From positions 1-7,673 of the forward strand of contig PMCR01000584.1 in assembly GCA_003155465.1 (NCBI GenBank): 7,673 bases of DNA. Direction: 5' to 3'. Within the stretch, counting starts at the first letter, position 1; each line of letters begins with the position of its first letter. Positions 1 to 6,291 of this stretch are shown piece by piece. Source of the stretch: Myxococcales bacterium. GTDB taxonomy: Bacteria; Myxococcota; Polyangia; Fen-1088. The position numbers were made by a program, and so were the translations under genes. The notes under the pieces are model-generated. The model saw only the letters and a program-made list of their open reading frames with translations, did no database searches and was not told where the DNA came from.

Positions 1-728
1 GCCCACGCCTCGTTGATGGCGCGCTCCCGCTCTTGAATGGCCTGGTTGACCGCATTGAAGGAAGGCCGAACCGCCTCGGGGGGATCTACGTTTTGCAGTA
101 TCAGTTGCTGGACCGAGATGCCGTTGTCGTAGAGTTTGCACAGGTTCGAGAGCAATTCCTTGGCTTTGGCAGCGATCGACTCACGCCCCACGGTCAGAAG
201 CTCGGTGACGCTGTGATCGCCCACGACCGTGCGCATGGACGCCTCGGTCATGAGGCGGAAGGTTTCCTCCACGTCGCGCATCCGGAAAAGATATTTGTAT
301 GGGTCAGAAATCTTGTACTGGACGATCCATTCGACCGTCGCCACGTTGAGATCCCCGGTCAGCATCACCGATTCGGCCTGGGTCTTCTCGTCCTTGTGGT
401 ACGAGCTTTGGATGTCTGCCCGGGCGGTGCGAAAGCCAAACTCTTGCTTGAGCTGGCGCTGCACCGGAACCTTCTGCACCACTTCAATGCCAAAGGGGAA
501 CTTGGCGTGCGGGCCGGGATTGCAGGTGCGCACGAAACGTCCAAAGCGCGTCACCAGGCCCACCTCGTCCGGTTCCACTTGGTAGTACGCGCTGTACAGT
601 GCCACGAATCCGACGATCGCCAGCCCTACGAACATCAGGGGCCTGCGCGACTTGCGCAGCCGGGCTCCTGCCTCACGCGCCAGTCGGGTCAACTCCTCTG
701 GATCAAAACCAACACTCTGGCTTGCCAT
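1..728 (-). CDS. hflK: FtsH protease modulator HflK, N-terminal part (runs off left edge)
   Basis: HflK is an inner-membrane SPFH/band-7 protein that assembles with HflC around the FtsH AAA protease and limits its action on membrane substrates; this role is known from the family. The visible 242 residues begin at an ATG preceded by GAGAAGG four bases upstream. Residues 1-30 are a short charged cytoplasmic segment, about 31-48 form one membrane span, and the SPFH domain follows directly with YQVEPDEVGLVTRFGR (49-64). A conserved NVDPPEAV stretch at 213-220 and QERERAINEA near the break match the HflK coiled-coil entry. The Gly-rich N-terminal region of the E. coli protein is absent. The C-terminal third is outside the window, where hflC would be expected next, since the gene points left. 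HflC itself is less likely because HflC has almost no residues before its membrane span. Confidence 0.94.
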   Translation of the reverse strand, partial: MASQSVGFDPEELTRLAREAGARLRKSRRPLMFVGLAIVGFVALYSAYYQVEPDEVGLVTRFGRFVRTCNPGPHAKFPFGIEVVQKVPVQRQLKQEFGFRTARADIQSSYHKDEKTQAESVMLTGDLNVATVEWIVQYKISDPYKYLFRMRDVEETFRLMTEASMRTVVGDHSVTELLTVGRESIAAKAKELLSNLCKLYDNGISVQQLILQNVDPPEAVRPSFNAVNQAIQERERAINEAW

Positions 729-841
729 AGGACCTTCTCGCAGAGTCTGGGAGAAAACTCAACTGGCGCGGCACTGGAAATGACTCGAAAGCACCTGTCC
801 AGCCCCAGCTCTCCCTGCCGAGGTAGACGACCGACCCGCGC

Positions 842-861
842 CGGGGCTCAGCAGAGCCCCG
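842..861 (-). other. GC stem-loop overlapping the stop codon of the Cys-rich lipoprotein gene
   Basis: CGGGGCTC (842-849) and GAGCCCCG (854-861) form a perfect 8-bp stem with a 4-base loop. The TGA stop codon (848-850) lies inside the structure. On the minus strand it is followed by GC-rich sequence, not a T tract, so it is not a classical intrinsic terminator. It could still slow polymerase or protect the 3' end. The hairpin is directly visible; any role is inference. Confidence 0.4.
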
Positions 862-2059
862 TGCCGATGTGACAGGTCAGGTTCCCGCACTGGCTGTCGC
901 TGCTGCAGCGTGGGATGCAGACATTCTCGCCGGCGCGTCCCGCCGGGGTACACTGATAGCCCGTGCGACAGTCGAAGCTGCCGGTGCAGCGAAGAGCGCA
1001 CATACCGTCGGGATCATTGCCCGTGCACGCGGTGCCCGCGGCGCAGTCGGCGCTGGAGGCGCACTTGCTGGTCACGCAATAGCCATGCGGCCAGCCGAAA
1101 TCGTCCTCGGACAGGCACAGTCCGTTCTGCGGGCACTCAGAGGCCGCAGCACATGGATCGCCCACCTTGCGTCCGGGATCGCGACACTGGCCCACAGGGC
1201 TGCCGGCCACAGGGAAGCAGGTCGTGCCAGCCGGGCAACCGGTGTCGTCGACACATCCGGGTACGCACACCGCCCGCAACAGCAGGCCAAGCGGCTGGCA
1301 CACGTAGCCGGGCCGACACGAGGCGGTCCCGCCCGGAACGCAGGCCCCAATGCAGATCGGCCCGTCGTCCCCGAGTATGCACAGGGCAGCGGCCCCGCCC
1401 GGGCAGTCCTGGGCAAGGATCGAGCAGCCGGGCACCGCGCAGTAGCCCGAGTCGAAGCCGATGGCGGGTGGAACACAGATGGCCGTCTGGCCGGGCAACG
1501 AGGCGCACTGGCCGCTGTCCGTACAGGCTCCGCCGGGCAGGACCGTGCCGGACAGGGGCTGCGCATCGGGACCGGGTGGCAAGGTGTCGGTCGCGCTTCC
1601 GGCCGCGTCGGCGAGTCGGGGCGGCGGCAAGGTGGCATCCGGCGACGTCCTGGGGACCACGGCAGCGTCCGGCAGCACGGGGGGGACCGGTCCGTCTGCA
1701 CGCCCAGGCGTCACACCAGCGTCGGCCAGCCGCGTGACTGATCCGTCTGCGAAGCCGGGGGTCACACCAGCCTCGGCCATCCGTATGACCGGGGCGTCCG
1801 GGCGCCCGGGCAGGACTGTGCCTGCGTCGCGGCCGGGGCCCGGAACTATCGCGGCATCGCCGAAAAGCGCCGCACGCTCTTGCCTCGCATCCGTCGCAGC
1901 GCCGCTGTCGCGGTCTCTGCGGTCAGGCGCGACCTCCCGTCTCGGCACGTCGGCGGCTGGGCTCGCATCCCCGCCCTGCGCCGGCTGGCGCAGCGGGTCA
2001 CGGTAACACCCCAAGAGCCCAATGCCGAGGACAAGGATGGTCTTCGCCAAACTGATCAT
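848..2059 (-). CDS. Lipoprotein with eight tandem four-cysteine modules
   Basis: A predicted 403-residue secreted lipoprotein of unknown function. The start is the ATG at 2059, with AGGAG six to seven bases upstream; the frame stays open as far as 2479, but that extension lies antisense to rlmL and has no signal sequence. Residues 1-17 form a lipoprotein signal ending LLGC, with Cys18 as the lipidated residue. Residues 19-178 are a low-complexity, Pro/Asp/Ala/Arg-rich linker containing two adjacent 17-residue repeats (91-107 and 108-124, shared core AGVTPG). Residues 179-403 hold 32 cysteines that divide into eight successive groups of four: 179-207, 212-236, 240-265, 269-292, 303-328, 333-354, 358-381 and 385-403. 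The first two cysteines are mostly six apart. Such spacing suggests small disulfide-bonded knots, as in many Myxococcota surface proteins. No catalytic motif is visible, and I do not recognise a named family. An adhesive or structural surface role is only a guess. Confidence 0.85.
   Translation of the reverse strand: MISLAKTILVLGIGLLGCYRDPLRQPAQGGDASPAADVPRREVAPDRRDRDSGAATDARQERAALFGDAAIVPGPGRDAGTVLPGRPDAPVIRMAEAGVTPGFADGSVTRLADAGVTPGRADGPVPPVLPDAAVVPRTSPDATLPPPRLADAAGSATDTLPPGPDAQPLSGTVLPGGACTDSGQCASLPGQTAICVPPAIGFDSGYCAVPGCSILAQDCPGGAAALCILGDDGPICIGACVPGGTASCRPGYVCQPLGLLLRAVCVPGCVDDTGCPAGTTCFPVAGSPVGQCRDPGRKVGDPCAAASECPQNGLCLSEDDFGWPHGYCVTSKCASSADCAAGTACTGNDPDGMCALRCTGSFDCRTGYQCTPAGRAGENVCIPRCSSDSQCGNLTCHIGTGLC
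1685..1786 (-). repeat. Two-copy 51-bp tandem repeat in the lipoprotein linker
   Basis: Copies 1685-1735 and 1736-1786 match at about 39 of 51 positions, sharing the block TCACACCAGC. Each encodes 17 residues of the linker. A degenerate third copy may start at 1787 (GACCGG). The length is a multiple of three, so copy-number change would keep frame. Confidence 0.7.
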
Positions 2060-2081
2060 GATTTCTCCTAGACACAGCAAC

Positions 2082-2114
2082 CCAGCCTTTTTGGAAAAAC
2101 TGGCAGGCCCTGCC
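2082..2114. other. Two adjacent inverted repeats in the divergent spacer
   Basis: CCAGCCTTTTT pairs with AAAAACTGG (2082-2103) apart from a two-base bulge. Directly beside it, GGCAGG-C-CCTGCC (2102-2114) is an odd-centred 13-bp palindrome. Both lie between the lipoprotein start (2059) and rlmL (2271), inside the likely 5' leader of the lipoprotein. They could be an operator or a leader structure, or chance in GC-rich DNA. Confidence 0.3.
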
Positions 2115-2141
2115 CGGCGGATTGCCGACCGGTGCTTGCCC

Positions 2142-2170
2142 AAGATTCCCATATCTGGGCCATAGGTCAA
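2142..2170 (-). promoter_or_regulatory. Weak sigma70-like promoter candidate for the Cys-rich lipoprotein
   Basis: On the minus strand TTGACC (2165-2170) matches the -35 consensus at five of six positions. With a 17-base spacer the -10 is AATCTT (2142-2147), which matches only three of six. It would give a leader of roughly 75 bases. This is the best candidate I see in the spacer, but it is weak. Confidence 0.2.
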
Positions 2171-2270
2171 AGACCGAGCGACCGCCGAGCGATGATCCGC
2201 CGAGGTCATCCGCGAGATCCGAAGAGCCAGCCCTCGACGCACCCGGTGCCACCTGGTAGGTCCTGGGGCG

Positions 2271-3398
2271 ATGAAGTTCTTCGTCACCTGTGCCAGGGGA
2301 ACCGAGGGCGCGCTCCGCCGCGAACTGGTTGCCCAGCGCATCCACGCACCCCGCGGCGCCACCGGAGGCGTCTCCTTCGACGGCACCATGGAAGATGGGA
2401 TGAAGGCTTGCCTGTGGTCGCGCGTGGCCATGCGCGTCCTGCTCGAAGTGGGCAGCTTCCCCGCTTCCGACGCCGACACCCTCTACGCCGGCACGCGTGC
2501 GGCGGACCTGAGCCGCTTTCTCGGCAGCAAGACCACTCTCGCCGTCACCGCCACCACCCACGAGAACCCCGAGCTGCACCACTCGGGTTTCGCCGCGTTG
2601 AAGGTGAAAGACGCCGTGGTCGATACGCTCCGCGACCGCCTGGGCCACCGCCCCAATGTGGACGTGAAGAACCCCGACGTGTCCCTCGTCCTGCACCTGC
2701 GCGGAAGTGACGCGCGCCTCTTCGTGGATCTGGCTGGCGAGCCGCTCCATCGACGCGGCTACCGGGTGGCCATGGGCGAGGCTCCCCTCAAGGAATCCCT
2801 GGCTGCGGCCGTTCTCGCCCTGGGCGGGGTGCGTGCCGACCAGCCCTTTGTCGATCCCATGACAGGCACAGGGACGCTGGCCATCGAGCATGCGCTGGCA
2901 AGTCGCAAGATCGCCCCGGGCCTCGGTCGCGCCTTTGGCTTCGAGCGATGGGCTGACCAGAGCCACCTCCCGGTGTTCGCGCGGCTCAAACAGGCGGCGC
3001 AAGACGCCGGCCTGGCCAAGGCCCCCTGCCCTATTCTGGCCCGCGACGTCTCAAGCACGTCGCTTCAATCCGCGCGCCGGAATGCCCGAGCCGCTGGGGT
3101 AGCCGATGACATCCTGTTTGAGGTCGCGGATGTCGCGACACTGGTGTCGCGCGACCCGCCCGGGACCATCTGCATGAACCCGCCCTACGGCGAGCGGCTC
3201 CCCGGTCCGGCACCCGAGCAGCCGCTGGACCAGCTCTACGCCAATATAGCCCGCACCCTAGACCAGATGCGCGGATGGAGCGCGGTCATCCTGTGCGGCA
3301 ACCCGCTGCTGGCGCACGCCCTCCGGCGCAAGCATGAGATTTCGCACCGTCTGTGGAACGGCCCGCTTGAAACGCGCCTGTTGGTGTACCGACTGTAG
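2271..3398 (+). CDS. rlmL: THUMP-domain 23S rRNA guanine-N2 methyltransferase, RlmL-like (stand-alone)
   Basis: A 375-residue class I SAM-dependent RNA methyltransferase. Family members of the RlmL/YpsC type methylate the exocyclic N2 of a guanine in 23S rRNA (G2445 in E. coli). The N-terminus MKFFVTCARGTE resembles the RlmL ferredoxin-like start; a THUMP RNA-binding domain follows at about 45-155, then the family signature LHRRGYR (159-165). The Rossmann methyltransferase has DPMTGTGT (195-202, SAM loop) and NPPYGERL (303-310, catalytic motif IV), both intact. In E. coli RlmL is fused to RlmK; here the protein ends after the RlmL half, as in many other bacteria. The ATG at 2271 is the first available start; its ribosome site is poor (GGGG two bases upstream). 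It is the only plus-strand gene, divergent from one lipoprotein gene and convergent with another. A related tRNA G6 enzyme (TrmN/Trm14) shares these motifs and cannot be fully excluded. Confidence 0.9.
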   Translation: MKFFVTCARGTEGALRRELVAQRIHAPRGATGGVSFDGTMEDGMKACLWSRVAMRVLLEVGSFPASDADTLYAGTRAADLSRFLGSKTTLAVTATTHENPELHHSGFAALKVKDAVVDTLRDRLGHRPNVDVKNPDVSLVLHLRGSDARLFVDLAGEPLHRRGYRVAMGEAPLKESLAAAVLALGGVRADQPFVDPMTGTGTLAIEHALASRKIAPGLGRAFGFERWADQSHLPVFARLKQAAQDAGLAKAPCPILARDVSSTSLQSARRNARAAGVADDILFEVADVATLVSRDPPGTICMNPPYGERLPGPAPEQPLDQLYANIARTLDQMRGWSAVILCGNPLLAHALRRKHEISHRLWNGPLETRLLVYRL

Positions 3399-3402
3399 AC
3401 GT

Positions 3403-3440
3403 GTGGGGAGCCCTCCGGCCCTTCGGGAAGGACAGCCCAC
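3403..3440 (+). terminator. Possible factor-independent or pause hairpin after rlmL
   Basis: Five bases after the rlmL stop, GTGGG (3403-3407) can pair with CCCAC (3436-3440), enclosing an inner CCTT-CGGG-AAGG hairpin (3420-3431). No T tract follows, so termination here would be non-classical. Confidence 0.25.
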
Positions 3441-3505
3441 CCTGTGCGCGCCCCGCGCGCGTCGAGCGCGCCCTCGCCAGCGCCGCGCGTGGCGTACCAT
3501 CGAGG

Positions 3506-3578
3506 GAGGGTTTGGCGAGGCCGAGCGAAGCGAGCGGGGCGGGGGCGGCGGGGGGGCCGAAGGGCGGAGCAAACCCTC
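3506..3578. repeat. Inverted repeat enclosing G-runs, in the convergent spacer
   Basis: GAGGGTTTG (3506-3514) and CAAACCCTC (3570-3578) are perfect 9-bp inverted arms, 55 bases apart. Between them are CCGAGCGAAGCGAGCGG and four plus-strand G-runs: 3536-3539, 3541-3545, 3550-3556 and 3562-3564. The element sits between the 3' ends of rlmL and the Gly/Ser-rich lipoprotein gene, where a shared terminator would be expected. It may be a dispersed intergenic repeat or a G-quadruplex-forming terminator; the arms and runs are observed, the role is inferred. Confidence 0.55.
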
Positions 3579-3600
3579 TCAGGGCTCCCGCGAAGATCGA

Positions 3601-4560
3601 CTACTGACAGGCAGCGTTGGTGAGGTTCGACGCGCAAATGTCGACCACACCGCTGCCCCCAACCGAGTTGCGACAATTGGTCCAGCAGTCGCCCGTGCAG
3701 GGCCACGCGGAAGCGAGGCAATCAATCATGCTCCTGCAAGTCCCGGCCAAATCGACGCTGTTGTCCTTGCACTGGCTGCAAGGCGCGACCGTCCCAAAGA
3801 CGTAGCCGTTGCTCTTGATCTGCTCGACGCAGTTCCCGCCTGTCGTCGGTGCATCGGCGACAGACACGGCATCCACGCCACGATCGGTGCTTGCATCAGA
3901 CTCGGCCATTGTTCCGCCATCATCTCCGGCCTCAGGTCCAGTCACGCCACCGCCGTCATCACTGCCCACGCCGCCATCCGCAGCCGATCCTACTCCATCG
4001 TCGCCGCCTGCTGGCGCATCGTTGCCTGCGTCATCAACTCCAGCGTCTGTGACAGTTCCGCTCGCGCCCCCGCTACCAGTCGCGCCGCCCCGACCGCCGC
4101 TGCCTGCGCTGCCGCTGTCTCCGCCGGAACCGCTGCTCCCGCCCGTTCCGCCGCTGCCGCCGGAACCGCTCCCGCCTGAGCCGCTGCTCCCAGCCACGCC
4201 GCTGCTGCCGCCGGAACCGCTCCCGCCTGAACCGCTGCTCCCAGCCACGCCGCTGCTGCCGCCGGAACCGCTGCTCCCAGCCGCGCCGCTGGTCCCGCCC
4301 ATGCCGCTGCTCCCAGCCGCGCCACTGGTCCCGCCCGTTCCACTCTTCCCAGCAGAGCCGCTGCTTCCGGCTACGCCGGTGCTCCCGCCAGTTCCGCTGC
4401 TGCTGGCCACTGCGCTGGTCCCGCCGGTGCCGCCCTTGCCACCTCCGCCCCCCTGACCACCGGCTCCGCCGCCTCCGCTGGACCCTCCGCAACCAGCGGC
4501 TGCAAAGGCAATGACCATCGCGAACGCAAACCCAGAGGTGAAGGACGAAATTCGTTTCAC
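3601..4560 (-). CDS. Gly/Ser-repeat lipoprotein with a 10-cysteine C-terminal domain
   Basis: A predicted 319-residue lipoprotein of unknown function. I chose the GTG at 4560 because AGGAG lies six bases upstream and because it gives a clean signal peptide: MKR, a hydrophobic stretch at about 10-22, and a lipobox AAGC with Cys24 lipidated. The frame is open a little further, to 4608, but that start would put the ribosome site inside the gene. Residues 25-170 are almost wholly Gly, Ser, Ala and Thr in GSSG/GGTSG-type repeats; 171-240 are Asp/Gly/Ala-rich and acidic. The C-terminus (244-319) is a compact domain with ten cysteines (244, 261, 264, 275, 281, 288, 292, 296, 309, 318) and normal complexity, likely disulfide-bonded. 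I recognise no enzyme motif. The layout of lipid anchor, flexible stalk and small head is common among Myxococcota surface lipoproteins. It is convergent with rlmL and 163 bp downstream of another lipoprotein gene. Confidence 0.82.
   Translation of the reverse strand: MKRISSFTSGFAFAMVIAFAAAGCGGSSGGGGAGGQGGGGGKGGTGGTSAVASSSGTGGSTGVAGSSGSAGKSGTGGTSGAAGSSGMGGTSGAAGSSGSGGSSGVAGSSGSGGSGSGGSSGVAGSSGSGGSGSGGSGGTGGSSGSGGDSGSAGSGGRGGATGSGGASGTVTDAGVDDAGNDAPAGGDDGVGSAADGGVGSDDGGGVTGPEAGDDGGTMAESDASTDRGVDAVSVADAPTTGGNCVEQIKSNGYVFGTVAPCSQCKDNSVDLAGTCRSMIDCLASAWPCTGDCWTNCRNSVGGSGVVDICASNLTNAACQ
4161..4290 (-). repeat. 51-bp minisatellite in the Gly/Ser lipoprotein
   Basis: Units 4161-4211 and 4212-4262 differ at one base only (G/A at the twentieth position). 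A third copy from 4263 carries an in-frame 15-base deletion, then diverges after about 4290. Each unit encodes 17 residues of Gly/Ser/Val/Ala. Near-identity of the first two copies indicates recent duplication by slippage or unequal recombination. Confidence 0.85.
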
Positions 4561-4723
4561 GGCGTGCTCCTGTGGATGTTTGCCGCCTTCACACCCCTCC
4601 CCGCACAAATGGGAAAGCCAAGGTGTGCTTATGTAGGCAGTTCTCCAGATGTGGACGAGCGTGAGACGGCGCCCAGAAACCGTCAGCCGCCGCCCGGACG
4701 CACAGTCAAATCGCTGGGGGCCT

Positions 4724-5206
4724 CTACATTCCGCTCAAGAAGCGCCACTTGTCGTTGGATGTTCGTTCCAGCACGAACCTGTGGCGGTCATTGACGCGGC
4801 GGTAGCGTTCACCGGTTTCGCTCTGCAGCTCGAATGCGCCGTTGAGGAACGCATCGACCTCGGCCTGATCGCCCTTCAGCTTGACCTCCTGGTATTCGAT
4901 GTCGTAGCGCAGAGACTGCACGCGCCCGAGGCGCCCGGTCAGGACCTCGCGCAAGCCGTCGTAGCCGTAGTCATCGTTCGCCTGGGGCGTGCCCCCGTCC
5001 TCGAAGTACCGCTTCGACGCCAGCAGGAGCAGTCCTTCAATGTTCTTCTCGATCAGGAACGCCCGATACTGCTCGATGGTTTCGACGATGGCCAAGTTGT
5101 CTTCGGTGGCAGGGATGGTGGTTCCGTTCAGATACCGAGTGTGACCGCAGCCAGCCACAGCTGCTGCAAACACGACCGCGAGCGCACCGAGTCTTGACGT
5201 TGTCAT
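4724..5206 (-). CDS. Small lipoprotein, probably NTF2-like fold
   Basis: A predicted 160-residue lipoprotein. From the ATG at 5206 the first 19 residues are a lipoprotein signal ending VAGC (Cys20). The frame stays open upstream to 5329, but that part is hydrophilic and would bury the signal, so it is excluded. No clear Shine-Dalgarno sequence precedes the ATG. The mature part starts with a helix (about 35-65, ETIEQYRAFLIEKNIEGLL), has an acidic, Tyr-rich loop (69-83), then alternating strands, and ends with KWRFLSGM. That order of helix, curved sheet and a terminal Trp-containing strand resembles NTF2/SnoaL-like (DUF4440-type) proteins, but this is fold-level inference and no binding-site residues are identified. 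It lies 132 bp downstream of the SprT-like gene on the same strand and may be co-transcribed or have its own promoter. Function unknown. Confidence 0.8.
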   Translation of the reverse strand: MTTSRLGALAVVFAAAVAGCGHTRYLNGTTIPATEDNLAIVETIEQYRAFLIEKNIEGLLLLASKRYFEDGGTPQANDDYGYDGLREVLTGRLGRVQSLRYDIEYQEVKLKGDQAEVDAFLNGAFELQSETGERYRRVNDRHRFVLERTSNDKWRFLSGM

Positions 5207-5338
5207 GCGTGTCTTGAAGGAACTAGCATCAATCGTTCCAGCAGAAAAGGCCCGCGACCGTGCCCGCCATTCGCCGCGCTCAGACCAACCCACGACTCTC
5301 TGGCCAGAAATGGTCCGCGGTGCTGCCAAGATGGCAAT

Positions 5339-6214
5339 TCAACGCCGGAACAAACGATCGACGTTATCTTTCTCCCAAGCGGAAGCTCGCTGGTAGTCGG
5401 CAAATTCACGTTCCTGGGCAAGGAACTCAGGCGGATGGAAGCAGCGTCGGCTCCCGCTCCGACGGATCTCGTGCCGGCCGTGAAGCATTTCGTGAAACAC
5501 AATCCAATCGACGAAGAAAGGTGGCACCTCGGCGCGGTCCAAGGCGGGATGCACCCGAATAATTCGGTCTTCGACCGCGAAGCTGCCCATCTTGATGGAT
5601 CGTTGCTGCGGACGGAAAACCGCCGGCCCCCAGGTGATCTGTGCCCGCAACTTGCCCTCGAAGTATCGTCGGTTCAGGCGATCGAAGATGCTCTGCAAGT
5701 CGTGGAAGCGTCCAGCCTGCCGCAGTTTCACCTGGCGCGGCCGGCGTGGTGCCCGACTGATGATGTTCTCGTGACGCTCGATGAACTCCCCAAGAACTCC
5801 GGACGCCCGCCGGTCGTTGTGGACCACGTAGCGCGCCAGGGCCCGCACCAGCCGAGGCTCAGCGCCGGCGAATATCTGGTGTATTCTGACCGCGTAGGCC
5901 GCCGGCTCGCGCCGCACCGCCACGATGTTGTAGCGGTTGCTGGTCAGCGTGAGACGCAGTCCCTTGCCCGGCGGCAAGTAGGCAGCCACCGCGTGCTCAA
6001 GCCGAATCTCCTCCAATGGACGGCCGCCAGCGGGTAGTCGGACGATCCGGCCTGGGTTCTTGGCTGGCGCAGCCCAACGCGACATGGGGGCCGAAGACGC
6101 GACTCCTTCTTCTTCGGAAGCGGCAAAGCGGAAGCTCAATTGCCGCGGATCCACGTAGCCCGACTCAGCTCCCGTTGGGATGGCGTCAGCGCCTCGACAG
6201 AGCATCTTGCTCAA
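5339..6214 (-). CDS. SprT-like zinc metalloprotease with long N-terminal extension
   Basis: A predicted 291-residue protein whose C-terminal half matches the SprT-like zincin family, which includes bacterial SprT and eukaryotic SPRTN/Wss1-type proteases. The zinc site is FHEMLH (ligands His241 and His245, catalytic Glu242) with a likely third ligand His260 in FHPPEF. The family helix LNRRYFEGKL (180-189) and a following strand (QITWGP) precede it. Residues 1-150 are basic and match nothing I recognise; no signal peptide or membrane span is seen, so it is probably cytoplasmic. The substrate is unknown; a DNA-protein crosslink role is only by analogy. I prefer the TTG at 6214, since GAGGA lies five bases upstream (6220-6224). 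An ATG at 6205 and a TTG at 6271 are alternatives; the latter would read through the stem-loop at 6230-6263. The small lipoprotein gene lies 132 bp downstream. Confidence 0.86.
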   Translation of the reverse strand: MSKMLCRGADAIPTGAESGYVDPRQLSFRFAASEEEGVASSAPMSRWAAPAKNPGRIVRLPAGGRPLEEIRLEHAVAAYLPPGKGLRLTLTSNRYNIVAVRREPAAYAVRIHQIFAGAEPRLVRALARYVVHNDRRASGVLGEFIERHENIISRAPRRPRQVKLRQAGRFHDLQSIFDRLNRRYFEGKLRAQITWGPAVFRPQQRSIKMGSFAVEDRIIRVHPALDRAEVPPFFVDWIVFHEMLHGRHEIRRSGSRRCFHPPEFLAQEREFADYQRASAWEKDNVDRLFRR

Positions 6215-6219
6215 TTGTG

Positions 6220-6224
6220 TCCTC
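6220..6224 (-). promoter_or_regulatory. Ribosome binding site deciding the TTG start of the SprT-like gene
   Basis: GAGGA on the minus strand is five bases from the TTG at 6214. It is 14 bases from the next ATG at 6205, too far to serve it well. This favours the TTG start. Confidence 0.5.
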
Positions 6225-6229
6225 GTCGC

Positions 6230-6263
6230 ATCGCGGAATGTTCTTCTCTTTCGATTCCGCGAT
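6230..6263 (-). promoter_or_regulatory. Perfect 10-bp stem-loop in the leader of the SprT-like gene
   Basis: ATCGCGGAAT (6230-6239) and ATTCCGCGAT (6254-6263) are exact inverted repeats, with a 14-base purine-rich loop on the minus strand. The structure ends five bases before the GAGGA ribosome site and lies downstream of the -10 candidate, so it would be in the mRNA leader. It could be a translational control hairpin or a DNA operator dyad. No T tract follows on either strand, which argues against a terminator. Confidence 0.6.
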
Positions 6264-6291
6264 CGTAACAACCAGGAAGCTGTGGATCAAG

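Noticed and set aside
33..872. 279-codon open frame on the plus strand
   Set aside because: It lies opposite hflK, which has clear SPFH motifs, a ribosome site and a membrane span. The plus-strand product has no recognisable features.
869..1741. Overlapping plus-strand frames of 275-290 codons
   Set aside because: They mirror the Cys-rich lipoprotein; regular cysteine spacing on the minus strand shows which frame is coding.
1998..3002. 334-codon minus-strand frame opposite rlmL
   Set aside because: rlmL on the plus strand carries intact THUMP and methyltransferase motifs; the antisense frame also overlaps the lipoprotein start and is a high-GC shadow.
3809..4456. 215-codon Pro-rich plus-strand frame
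   Set aside because: Antisense of GGN/AGN codons automatically reads as Pro-rich sequence. The minus frame has the signal peptide, lipobox and ribosome site.
4561..4723. Possible promoter with TACATA before the Gly/Ser lipoprotein
   Set aside because: No acceptable -35 at the right distance; the match is no better than chance.
5324..5336. TGCCA/TGGCA hairpin right after the SprT-like stop
   Set aside because: Five base pairs with a 3-base loop and no T tract; too weak to call a terminator.
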